Assembly: GCA_015698045.1 (NCBI GenBank)
Contig: BLAL01000285.1
Location: 2,666,001-2,730,000, forward strand
DNA length: 64,000 bases
Reading direction: 5' to 3'
DNA from: Rhizophagus clarus
Taxonomy: Eukaryota; Glomeromycota; Glomeromycetes; Glomerales; Glomeraceae
Each line of letters opens with the position of its first letter. Position 1 is the first letter of the stretch. Below the pieces are notes generated by a model, which worked only from the letters and a program-made list of their open reading frames with translations, did no database searches and was not told the origin of the DNA. Positions 35,534-46,716 of the stretch are shown here, piece after piece. Position numbers and translations under genes: made by a program.

Positions 35534-35809
35534 ATGAAGCGATCTTGGGGATTCTTGATTGCGAAATGATATAACTATCAGTTTGAGAATTTCTATGCAA
35601 CAGTTATCCAGCGAGCTTATAGGAATTACAAGAAAAGACCTGAATCTTTGGCAAAACGAATTTGAGAGATGGTGAGGAATGATGATGTTACTGATGAGAA
35701 AAAATTTTTGGGTATAAATAACGAATGGGGATATTCTAATCCTTCAGGACAAATATGTGATGATGATGGTTTGATGGTTATTGTTATCCAGCAAAAAATG
35801 ACTGGATAA
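35534..35809 (+). pseudogene. IQ-motif-like hypothetical protein, two stops
   Basis: Frame MKRSWGFLIAK-*-YNYQFENFYATVIQRAYRNYKKRP..., TGA at 35567 and 35666, ending TAA 35807. VIQRAYRNYKKR fits the IQ calmodulin-binding consensus (IQ-x3-R-x4-R, approximately). Both TGAs fit CGA-to-TGA. It follows the previous pseudogene on the same strand. Confidence 0.5.
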
Positions 35810-35922
35810 TTGAGAAGAGATACCAATTATAGATACGATTAGCTAATGTAATACACATACTTGTTTATAAAATATTATATCAGCAAGGCTATATAATTAT
35901 TAGTGGTGCGCATTGGCTTATT

Positions 35923-36162
35923 ATGTTAAAATGGCTACGGAATCCTAAACATTATCATATTAATAAAAATTATAACTTTGAATACTTCATCAGAATTTCA
36001 GATTGTGAGAAATATAAGGCTAATTCATGGAGTATAAAATCAATCTGTGATTTACCAACGTTAAGAACATATAATATTCTAGGAAAGAAACTTACCGTAA
36101 ATTTCTCAGATTTGGATGATAATTGTGAGTTTGTATGCCAAATTTTCCAGATCAGTTCTTGA
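35923..36162 (+). CDS. Hypothetical protein fragment
   Basis: A 79-codon frame, MLKWLRNPKHYHINKNYN..., with two Cys and no known motif. Possibly part of the preceding decayed gene. Low support. Confidence 0.3.
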   Translation: MLKWLRNPKHYHINKNYNFEYFIRISDCEKYKANSWSIKSICDLPTLRTYNILGKKLTVNFSDLDDNCEFVCQIFQISS

Positions 36163-36384
36163 CCCAGATACCGAATATTATCTTAATAAAATAATATATT
36201 GTTCAGCCATAATGCATGTTGGCGTGTGCGATATAAATTAGCATGTTTTTGATCCTCGTTAAAGTGCATATGATGTAATAGGTGATATACCACAAATCAT
36301 CTGTAACTTTGTGTGACTGTTTGTGCGACAAATTAATTTTCACACATAAGAAATCGATCCCCAAAAATATTTCAAATTTTTTCT

Positions 36385-36660
36385 CTATTTATCTGAATAG
36401 CATTCATTTATGAGTATATTTCCTCTGGCTATTCCTACTAGATTTTGACAGCGACAAGCGCGAGTGTATTTGTATAATGTTACTAGGTCTTTATCACTGA
36501 GCGGTCGAGCAAGTGAAATAAAAAAGTTCGTATATGCATATTCCCCAATGCCTTTGCAATGTTGAGATCTACAATGCACATTCCGCATGTCTTTTACTAA
36601 CGAACATAAAACTTTGGCGTAAAGTGCCTTGCATATTTCTCCTATCTCTTTCCCCAACAT
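36385..36660 (-). CDS. Cys/His-containing hypothetical protein or exon
   Basis: 91 codons: MLGKEIGEICKALYAKVLCS... with HCRSQHCKGIGEYAY, ARPLSDKDLVTLYKYTRACRCQ and a C-terminal GNILINECYSDK. The composition is protein-like and stop at 36385-36387 (TGA/TAA region) is followed by AT-rich DNA. The start may lie in an upstream exon. Head-to-head with the next gene. Function unknown. Confidence 0.4.
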   Translation of the reverse strand: MLGKEIGEICKALYAKVLCSLVKDMRNVHCRSQHCKGIGEYAYTNFFISLARPLSDKDLVTLYKYTRACRCQNLVGIARGNILINECYSDK

Positions 36661-36709
36661 TAATGCAAGTTGGATAGGATGTGAATGGGAATACGATACA
36701 TTTAAAGGC

Positions 36710-36952
36710 GGTATGGTGAATTTACTATTTGCATTATCTTACATTTTATTTTTTGCTAATAAAATTTTTTCAATGCCTGGACAATTATTTGACAAAGTTT
36801 ACAAGTTCCTTACCACTTCGCTATTAGGATATATTACAGCTTTTTCTATCGTTTATCAAGTGATAGAAGATGAACCATGGGTGGAACAAGAGGAATTGAG
36901 AAGGATAGTAAACGATGCCATCAGCGTGGCAACAGCAAATGTGTATTCTTGA
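36710..36952 (+). CDS. Hypothetical membrane-type protein fragment
   Basis: Open frame reading GGMVNLLFALSYILFFANKIF then LLGYITAFSIVYQVIEDEPW and an Asp/Glu-containing helix ending TANVYS, TGA 36950. Two hydrophobic segments. The frame upstream to 36,629 overlaps the opposite gene, so I prefer the Met at about 36,714. May be an exon of the gene that continues at 37.2 kb. Confidence 0.4.
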   Translation, partial: GMVNLLFALSYILFFANKIFSMPGQLFDKVYKFLTTSLLGYITAFSIVYQVIEDEPWVEQEELRRIVNDAISVATANVYS

Positions 36953-37204
36953 ATATAACTGCACAGAATAAATTACTTAGAATTCTAACAAAGGTAGGTT
37001 GAAGAATTTGTAGAAATTAATGCTTTTATCATATGATGATTGGTGCATTTCCGATAATGGATTTTAGATTTGTGAAGGCTTTAGTCTATGGAATTTGCCC
37101 TATTAAACCTACTTTATATTGGATTCAACTCTAATAACCGAGTATAAAGGGCAATCTGGGTACCTATTAGCTCTGTTAGTATTGGCATTCAACTCCATGG
37201 ACGC

Positions 37205-37727
37205 ATGAGAGGTGCTCTGGCTTTAGTCTTGCTGATTCGAAAATCTATATGTGGAATAGAGTTGCTTACAATGTGTGAGCCACGCAGAGATAGCAACTTT
37301 TATAGCATTCTGATGGCACGAGCTCGTGATATTAAAAGGCATATTGTTTTATATAATACTAATGAATATTTTATGCGCCAGTTTGATGATGCTTTCGAAG
37401 GCGTTTGCAGTCTTCATGACATAAAAATGGCGGTTAAATCTCTTACTGATGATGAGATCAAGAAAAATATGAAAAACTTGAAGAAAAAACTTGCGGTACT
37501 TTTACCAGATCTCAGCAATTTTTTGTATATATAATTTTATCCTAGTATAACCTTATATAATAACATTATTTCTTTTTTAGAGAAGTGAATGTGCTCATGC
37601 TGAAGAAATACGTCAAAATTTAGAAGATATATCAATTTCTGATTTGACATGGCGGGATCCAATCGCTAGTCAAGTGATTGATGATGATTCAGTTATAGTG
37701 AAAAATTTAGACAGATATGCACGACTA
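37205..37727 (+). pseudogene. Hypothetical gene interrupted by a TA-flanked element
   Basis: Exon frame MRGALALVLLIRKSICGIELL... with NTNEYFMRQFDDAFEGVCSL and a Lys-rich MKNLKKKLAVLLPDLS end (to about 37,520), intron-like AT-rich gap ending TTTTTTAG at 37,580, then RSECAHAEEIRQNLEDIS...DLTWRDPIASQ...NLDRYAR. Coding stops exactly where the element at 37,728 begins. No known domain. Disruption by insertion is the main observation. Confidence 0.5.
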
Positions 37728-39651
37728 AAGCTTTGCATGAGCCAGCTCAAATCAAGCTACAGTCTGGCTTGGCGTGGCTTGAAAAAAAAAATTCTGGCTT
37801 AAGCCAAAATGAGTCAAGCCACAAAAAATCTTGGCTCAACTCATTCAAGCCAAGCTGAGCCATGAAAAATTCTGGCTCAAGCTGGCTTAAGCTTTATTAT
37901 CAAAAAAAAAGCTGAAATTAGGCGTTTTTATATGTAAAGTTACAAAAAAAAAAAACACTGGAACTAATGGTCCTGGCAGAATCCCAAATAATACTAATAT
38001 AACTCACATACGGGTTTGCGTAGAGTTTATATGAAATTACTTTTTAAACCTACAAATTGAGTTTGCGTAGATCGGTCAATTTGGTAGTAACTCACATATT
38101 ATGTTTGCGTAGAGTTTATAATAGATATACGTGGATTTATATTTAAAAAATACTAATTTTGGTAAATTAAATTACTCAGTATTTACCAAAATTTATTTTA
38201 TTTTATTTATTTTTTCACTTTTTTTCAGTATTTTATACCAAATTTATTTATTTTTATTATTCTTTTTCAGTTTTTAATACCCTAATTCCAAAAGTCCGGT
38301 CGTGTTTTTCGCCTGGCAACACTACAAAAAATAAAAAATAATAATTAATTAGTTAAAAAAAAGAACAACGAAAGACACCTCACCCACCCTCTCTTACCTT
38401 AATTCCAAAAGTCCGGTCGTGCCTTTCGTCCGATAACACTACAAAAAATAAAAATAAAAAATAATTAATTAATTAGTTAAAAAAAACACCGAAAAACACT
38501 TCCCACCCTCCCTTACCTTAATTCCAAAAGTCCGGTCGTTCCTTTCATCTGGCAATACTACAAAAAATAAAAATAAAAAAATAATTAATTAATTAGTTAA
38601 AAAAAATAACGAAACACCTCCCCCAACCCCTCCCTTACCTTAATTCCAAAGTCCGGTCGTGCCTTTCATCTGGTAACACTACAAAAAAATAAAAAAAAAA
38701 TAATTAATTAATTAGTTAAAAAAATACCAAAAAACACTTCCTCACCCTTTCTTACCTTAATTCCAAAAGTCCGGTCGTGCTTTTCGTCTGGCAACACTAC
38801 AAAAAAATAAAAATAAAAAATAATTAATTAATTAGTTAAAAAAAATTACCGAAAAACACTTCCCCACCCTCTCTCACCTTAATTCCAAAAGTCTGGTCGT
38901 GCCTTTTGTCCGGCAACACTACAAAAAAATAAAAAAAAATAATTAATTAATTAGTTAAAAAAAACACCGAAAAATACTTTCCCACTCTCTCTTACCTTAA
39001 TTCCAAAAGTCTGGTCGTGCTTTTTGTCTGGCAACACTACAAAAAGTAAAAAAAAAGTTAATACTTAATTAGTTAAAAAAAACACCGAAATACCTCCCCC
39101 AACCCCTCCCTTACCTTAATTCCAAAAGTCCGGTCATGCTTTTCGTCTGGCAACATCACAAAAATAAACTGATAAATGATTAAAAAAAAGATCAGATATT
39201 CAGATTATCTGATTAGATTGGCAAGTCACATAACCCTGCCTTTATATCAAATAATTTATTATAGCGTTAACAGCATTTTGTATTATAAAATCATAAAAAA
39301 AAAATGCCAGAACTATTGGTACCAGTGTTTTTTACTCATAAAATTGCAAAAAGTGCCAGAACAAATAGTTCCAGTATTTTTTATATATAAATTTGCAAAA
39401 AAAAACGCCAAAACTATTGGTACCGGCATTTTTTATAAAAAATTGCCGAGCTTGATCTGGCTCATGAGCCGGCTTGAGCTTTTCAAGCCAAGTCCACTGC
39501 CAGCTTGAGTTTATCAAGCCAAGCCTAATACCTGATTCAAGCTTTTTCAAGCTGGCTTATGAGCCACCAAGCCAATTTAATTATGGCTTGGCTTAGCTCA
39601 GCTTGAAAAGCTTGAGCCAGCTTGCAAGCTGGCTCAGCTCATGTGGAGCTT
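37728..39651. mobile_element. 1.9-kb element with AAGCTyyrCATGAGC ends
   Basis: Starts AAGCTTTGCATGAGCCAGC and ends with the inverse of AAGCTCCACATGAGCTGAGC, flanked by TA on both sides. The outer 150-200 bp at each side are unusually rich in AAGC/GAGC palindromes (GCTTGAGC, GAGCCAGCTC). A related end starts at 63,821. Inside lie a partial copy of the AGRAYCCC element (from 37,978) and the satellite. No transposase. TA target suggests a mariner-like or similar mechanism. Confidence 0.7.
38280..39180. repeat. 120-bp satellite, 8 copies
   Basis: Unit core TTCCAAAAGTCCGGTCGTGC then TTTCGTCTGGCAACACTAC, an A-rich part, TAATTAATTAATTAGTT and CCTCCCTTACC. Eight copies with period about 118-121 bp. 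Also 3 copies at 13.4-13.7 kb and about 7 decayed copies at 62-63.3 kb. Confidence 0.9.
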
Positions 39652-39679
39652 TACTTCAGATAATCAAATAAATCTGATT

Positions 39680-40085
39680 ACCTAAAGTTTTATTACAAAT
39701 ATTTTAAATAAAAAAATATTTCTTTATTAATAAAATACACTGAAAAAATGTTTCATAACATTTTTCACAAAATTAATTAAAAAATGTTGCAAAACATTTT
39801 TTTATTAGTAAAAATATACTGAAAAAATGTTTTGCAATATTTTTTCATAAAACTAATTAAAAAAATGTTACAAAGCATTTTTTTATTAATAAAATACATT
39901 GAAAAAATATTTCACAATATTTTTTCATAAAATTAATTAAAAAAATGTTGTGAGACATTTTTTTATTAATAAAAATATACTGAAAAAATATTTCGTAATA
40001 CTTTTTCATAAAATTTATTAAAAAAACATTTCGCAACATTTTTTCATTAGATTAATTAAAAAACATTACAGAACTTTTTTTTATT
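39680..40085. repeat. Tandem repeat of about 90-100 bp with internal palindromes
   Basis: Four to five copies built from AAAATGTTTTGCAATATTTT, TTAATTAAAAAAATGTT and a TACTGAAAA block. Probably non-coding. Confidence 0.6.
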
Positions 40086-42370
40086 AAATCATTTGAAACC
40101 TATATAATAATTTTTTTATTAAATTGATTTCAAGTTAACAGGTCAATCAGGTCAAATCAAACCTATAACCTAACCTGATACTGAATATTGAATTTGATGA
40201 TCCAACCTGAATATTTTAGGTCAACCCAATAGGTAACCTGAATTAACTTTTAATCATTCAGAACTCTACTCATTCCTTTACTTCATTTATCTTCAAAAAT
40301 GCTCTAAAAGATTGTTTTTATAAAAAAAAAAAAGAAAGAACATTAATAAAAATGTTCTTATATTAAATTATTAATAAAAAAATAAAAAAAAATATTAAAA
40401 AATAATTTGAACTTACTGATTTATCCAGAAACTATAGCCAAAAGGTTTGTTTTATACAAAAGAATAAAAATTTTTTAATAAAAAAAGTGTTCAGATTGGT
40501 ATATTAGTCATATTACTCATGTAGATCAACAAATTACATGATCTGTATATCCAATATGTCTATACCAAAAAATTCATTATGCTATACCAAATAATTCATT
40601 ATAACATTAATGAATTTTCTTATAATAAAGTCCTGATCAACTAGGATATAGAGTTTGTTATAAAAAAGAAAACTGTCAGTAGTTCTCTTTTACTTATAAA
40701 TACTAATAATAAAACATTTTCAAATTTTCAAATAGATAATAAAGAAAAAAAGAGAAAGTAAGAATATATAACAGATAAATTGTTTATTAACTTTAATCTT
40801 ATTCTTACCAATTATAATCTTATAGAAGAAAAACAAATACTAATCAAAATCAATATTATCAAATATATATCAGATACTTATATATCAGTGATTAATCAAA
40901 TATATATCAGACATTTATACATATCAGATACATTTTAGATACCTGATATATCATATCTTAAAATATACCTAAAAATTATAAATTATTTAAACTCTAATAG
41001 CTAAACTATTAGTTACTGATATATGGGATTTTTGCAATAGAAAGGTACGAAACTCAAAAAAAATTTTAAATTTATTTTATATGCTAATTATGTTTTTTAT
41101 ACTAAAATAAGTGTAAATTTAATATTAATTAAATTTTTATTTTTTTTTGAGTTTCGTACCTTTCTATTGCAAAGACCCCATATTATCTAATATATATTAG
41201 AAACCTAATATACATATAATTTTTAAATTTATATATGAAATCAAAATGAAAATAACAAAGTTAAAATAGTTAAAAAACATGACTAAAATGTAAATTAATA
41301 ATTAAAATGATTTATGAAGTTAAAGTATTTATAAATTCAAAAGGATTATAGATTACAAATAAATAATAATATCTTTATTTAATTATTATTTTATTAATTT
41401 AAAATAAAAAAAAATTGAAGATTATTATTAAAAAAATTTTATTAAAATTCTGAATAAAAAAAAGTATTAAGTAAAATCTAGTATGTGCCTCACTTCAATA
41501 TACTATTACAATAACAATAGTTAGATGTTAATTTAATGAGAACATTTAAATTATTTTGTTAAAACTATTAAATATAAAAAAATGCACATTTAATACTTGT
41601 TTGCTATTATTTATAAAAATAGTATTCAGACTGTATGATATAGATGTCAGTATTAATTATAATCCAAAAAAAAAGGTATGTTTCCAGCTGATATTTGATA
41701 CAAATTGGGTCTAACTATTCATATATATAAATAATATTAAAAACTGAAAATAAAACTGCTATTCCAGCATATTTTTTAATTTTCTAAAAATTTATAGATT
41801 TAAAATTTAAATGTAAACATTAATAATAAAAATTATTATTATAATTATGCAACTTTTCCAAAATCTTGTCCTAAATTACCTATATATTTTTTTTCTGATA
41901 TGTATTTTCAGCCTTCTACTAGATCTTTCAGAGACTTCATTATAATAAAGAACAAAATTCTAACTAAAATCAGAACATACAACACCATTAAAATAAATTA
42001 CTAATTAAAGTAATCCAACTATCTATAGTAATATAATGGTACCATCAAGATAGTGCTGCTTAACCTGAAACAAAAAAAAAGTAAAATCAGAAATAAGAAG
42101 AATGAAAAAATAAAAGGGTGAAAAAAAAAAGGAAAATGATGTCTAATTTACATATTATCCTGAAAAAACTATTAAAAATTTGTTAAATTAGAAAGCTTAT
42201 TTCTAAAAAAAGTTAAAAAAAAATAAAAGAAAAGTATTAAAAGACATTCTAATCTCCAAAGTAAGACCCCTTGCAAGTGATATATAATATATTATAATTT
42301 CATAAAGGAACTCCAATCTAGTTAGTAGGTTTTTGAGGTTGTCATGACAAAAAATACAAGTTCTTCTTCT
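40086..42370. other. AT-rich intergenic
   Basis: No gene apart from the MITE at 41,021. A TATATATCAGATAC direct repeat is seen at 40,860-40,960. The last 120 bp before 42,374 belong to the non-LTR-like frame described at 52,172. Confidence 0.4.
41021..41183. mobile_element. 163-bp MITE, copy 2
   Basis: Near-identical to 20,861-21,022, same ATATGGG...CCCATAT ends and inner sequence, only a few substitutions. Confidence 0.9.
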
Positions 42371-43855
42371 TATTACATCAGGAAATTTTATAGTGCGAAA
42401 AGTTGCGCAAGATTACGCATCGTAATATTTCGTAAGTTTCCAGACCCGCCGCAAGTTTGCGGAAGAGTAATATTTCGTAACTTTTTAAAATATTTCGAAA
42501 TATTATGATATGCAAAGTTTCGTAATTTTACGGTTCGTAATATTCCGTAATTTTACGCATTCGCAATATTTCGTAATTTTACATAATATTTCGTAAGTTT
42601 CCAGACCCGCCGCAAGTTTGCGTAAGCGTAATATTTTGTAACTTTTTAAAATATTTCGAAATATTACGATATGCAAAGTTTCGTAATTTTACGGTTCGTA
42701 ATATTGTGTAATTTTATTGCGTAATATTTCGCAACTTTTTAAAATATTTTGACGATTCGTAATTTTACATAAATATTTTGTAATGTTTCAAAATTCATTT
42801 TTGTACTATAAGTTTATATAATGTATATTTTATTAGATATAATATGAATTAAATTATAAAAATTACAAGTATTTATTACTATATACAGAATATATAAAAG
42901 TAAAAAAAGAAAGAGAAACGATACAATTAGATGTAAAAAGAAGAGAAACAGCTATAGTAACGTTGGTATTAGATATAAAGATAAAAGAAATATTGTTAGT
43001 ATTGTTAGTATTAAGGTAAAAAGAGTTAAAGAAACAGTAAAAGGAGTAAAAGAAACATGGATATTATCGTTAGTATTAAAGTACAAGTAAAAAGGAATAA
43101 AGGAAACGTAGATAGTATTGTTAGTATTACGACATAAAGTAACAAAGAGGTAAAAAAAAACGCGTTAATATTAAAATAATTAGTATTAATAAATAAATAT
43201 TTCTATACCTGCAAAGTAATTGAACAAAAGAATAAAGAAATAAAGAGAAAGGAAAAAAAACATGTTGTTAGTATTGTTAGTATCGTTAGTATTAAAGTAC
43301 AAGTAAAAAGGAATAAAGGAAACATGGATATTATTGTTAGTATTACGATACAAAGTAACAAAGAGGTAAAAAAAAACGCGTTAATATTAAAATAATTAGT
43401 ATTAATAAATAAATATTTCTATACCTGCAAAGAGAATAAAGAAATAAAGAGAAAGGAAAAAATAAACATGTTGTTAGTATTGTTAGTATCGTTAGTATTA
43501 AAGTACAAGTAAAAAGGAATAAAGGAAACATGGATATTATTGTTAGTATTACGATACAAAGTAACAAAGAGGTAAAAAAAAACGAAAATAATTAGTATTA
43601 ATAAACAAATATTTCTATACCTGCAAAGCAATAAATTATGAAATATATGTAAATATATTGTATATAATTAAAGAAATAATAGAAAGAAGAGACAAAAAAA
43701 TTAAAAATATTGAACAAAAGAATAAAGAAATAAGAGACAAAAATAAATAAGACAAAAAACGCGTGCATGATTAAATGATTAAATCACATGCAAGGATCAA
43801 CCTAATTTTGATTGGCCAGAAAATACGATATCGTAAAATTACGGAAATCCGCATT

Positions 43856-44090
43856 TTAAAAAATCATGTACATCGTTACAGAAATTGTATATGCACAATT
43901 ACTAAATATCATCCCCTCGTGATAAATTAAAAATTATCAACACAAATTCAACACAAATTCAACAAATTTAACGAAATTTGGCCAAAATTAACAAATTTTT
44001 TACCAGAATTATCAACACAAATTGAACACAAATTGAACACAAATTTCAGCTACGATTTATTTATGTCACACCCGTATTGTTAAGAATTAA
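43856..44090. repeat. Inner long inverted repeat, left arm
   Basis: About 235 bp (AAATATCATCCCCTCGTG, AACACAAATTCAACAC, GATTTATTTATGTCACACCCG) inversely repeated at 49,795-50,045. Could be the ends of an earlier, smaller element or part of the 9.8-kb element's structure. Confidence 0.85.
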
Positions 44091-44168
44091 TAACCATTTT
44101 ATTTATTAAAACTATATTATTATGGTAAAAAAAATGCTATTACGTGTGATATATATAAAAAATAATAT

Positions 44169-45568
44169 TTATTTCCTATGCAACCCATAATTCTCTAATA
44201 AACTATTTACATACCGACCTTCCTCCTCCGTGTTATAAGAGTCACTAGAAAGTATATCATCGTCAGCTATGCTATCGTTAGCCGCACCATTGTTGGCCGC
44301 ACTATCGTTAGCCGCACTATCGTTAGGCCTACCATCGTTAGTCGCACCATCGTCAGCCGCACCTGCTCCATCGTCAGCTGCTCCATCACCACCATTATCT
44401 ACATCATTACCATCATGAGAATCGTCGTCCGAATGTGTAAATTTATCCCTATTTTTCAACTTTTGCTAAAAATAAATAAATAAATAAATAAACTGTAATT
44501 CAAATAATTCACATTTTGCAAATTGTAAATTAAAAACTTACTAAGTTGTTGATTATCTTCGACTTCATTATACTTTCGCTCATTTGAATGTTTTGATTAT
44601 TAGGATTTAAGTACGTTTCACATATGCTAATCGCATAAGCTATTTGGGTTTTTGAGGGATTTTTATTTTCTTTTCGCAACTTATCGATTATCAGCGACAT
44701 ATATGTCGTAGGTTGCCCATCTTTAACCTTTTTAAATAGGTTGTTGTAACATCTTTTCACCTCCGGCTTACTCTTCCATTCCTGAATCTTTGACGGACTA
44801 ACCTGAGTGTTAATAGACGGTAATTTATGCCCAGTCGCTTCAAAAACAGAATACATAACATCTTTGACTCTAGACGTGAACGTCCCTCGTATGCTTCTAT
44901 GTTGTTGTACTAACTATTAAAAAAAAATATTAGTATGAAATTTAATAAAATTCATAATTGCTTTAACTTACAGTCGGGGCAATTTTTTTTTCGAAAAAAA
45001 TAATCCATTGATTTTTTTTGAACTGGCGTATAAATTCCGGGTTTTCGTCTTTTAAATATTTTTCGGTAGCGAGTCTGTACTCGTCTTGCGAAGGATAAAT
45101 AAAATTTTCAAATAAAATTTTCGACACCTTCTTAACGAACTCCTAATCAAACGAGGTTAGCATTTCAGGTTTACATTAAATAATATTCATCTTTATTACC
45201 TTTATATACTCCGGATCTATTGTATTATTATTTTTGTTATCATCGTTGAGCTTTTTTTCTATGCCCGAGAGACGGGTTTCGAGATTTTTTTGTCCGGTGA
45301 TAAGAACTTCAAGCTTAGAAATTATCTGCGAATTGGTTCTTAATAGTTTCTCTATTGATTTTTTATTAACTTTAACAATAAAATATAATTTACTATATAT
45401 TATATAATTTCTTATAAAAAATATGATACATATCATGTCATATATACCTTCAACGTTATCGTCTGATAATCTTATTCGTTTCTCGGCTTCACTACTCTTC
45501 TCAGTATTACGTCTTGAGATTCTTTCATTATCATCAATATTTCGTTTTTCATCACGTTTTGTAGCCAT
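44169..45568 (-). CDS. Transposon companion protein: coiled coil with acidic repeat tail
   Basis: Five exons join in frame: 45448-45568, 45200-45369, 44972-45142, 44542-44913, 44169-44459; 374 residues, no stops. N-terminus MATKRDEKRNIDDNERISRR is very basic and charged, followed by a coiled coil (IEKLLRTNSQIISKLEVL...LETRLSGIEKKL). The middle (EYRLATEKYLKDENPEFIRQ; SPSKIQEWKSKPEVKRCYNN) looks like a folded helical domain. The C-terminal about 90 residues are an Asp/Asn/Ala repeat (AANDSAANNGAANDS). It is divergent from the transposase gene and inside the inner inverted repeats. It may be an oligomerising or DNA-binding accessory factor, as CACTA-group elements often carry. Family not recognised. 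Confidence 0.75.
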
Positions 45569-46259
45569 CGGGATAATATGTGAGGGAGGAGATATGAACT
45601 AAACTCGAAAAGGAGAAAAAGATATTACTAGAAATTTGAAGAGGAACTAGAAATACGAAAGGAGAAAAATATGAGAAAAGGGGAAAGACATGAACCAGAA
45701 ATTTGAAAATGAGGAACTAAAAATACGAAAAAGGGGAAATACATGAACCAGATGTTCAGAAAAAGGAGGCAAGCTGTCATAACGTCATTTCCGCCATTCT
45801 ATACTAAAAAAGAAAAAAAACTTGCGAAATATTGCGAAAAATGGATAAACTAATGCGAAATATTACGAAAAATGAATGAACTAATGCAAAAATTTTGCAT
45901 CGTGATATTACGAAAAAAAAATTGTAACACTTTCATGAGAGAATTTTTAAAAAAACTCTCGTAAAAGCATATAGTACAATCGAAGTATTAATCAACACCC
46001 ATTTATAAAAAAATAAGATGTTACACATGTTGGGGCTTTGTATGCATGGCAAAAAAAAAGTTGCAGCCAGTGAACTCATTTGGCTAATCAGATTGATAGT
46101 GATCTTGAACGCTTATAACTGATTATCGCATAAATTTGTGGCTGATCATCCGTCCATTATTGTAAAATGTGTTAAGCCAATAAATTTGCGGCTGATTATC
46201 AGATGATTAGCCGATTGAATAAGCTGTATTAGCCATCCGGATTCTTACAGCCCGTTACA

Positions 46260-46473
46260 GCAAATTCAAAATATGCGAAACATTCAGCACTTTTGCTGTC
46301 AGGTTCGCGGGTTGACAGGTTGCCGGCAAGTTGAAATAGTAAACAAAATAATAAACAATATTTATATGTTACATCATAGACTTGTTACATTTATTTTTAG
46401 ATTTGCCAGCCCACGAACTCGGCAAGTTCCTGGCAGCAAAATTGCTGAGTGTTTCGCATATTTTAAATTTTGC
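46260..46473. repeat. 214-bp foldback upstream of the transposase gene
   Basis: Arms of about 45 bp containing AAAATATGCGAAACAYTCAG and TTTTGCTGyCAGG face each other. On each side lies a direct repeat of GATTCTTACAGCCnGTT (46,240 and 46,523). It ends about 240 bp before the transposase ATG, so it may be a MITE in the promoter or a regulatory site. Confidence 0.8.
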
Positions 46474-46716
46474 TATAATGCGTAAATTTGCGAATGATTC
46501 CGCGATATTAGCCACCAGATTCTTACAGCCAGTTCCATTCATTAATGCGTAAATTTGCGTAGTCGTATCTATTCAAATAACTCAATCAATTGTAATCCAT
46601 TCAATTAATTCATAAATTTTTACAATGAAATATAATTTTATTAGCACACAAAATCTCATATAAATTGAATAGTGAATTGATACTTTTCATCAAATTTGAC
46701 GCGTTAATTTAGCAAC

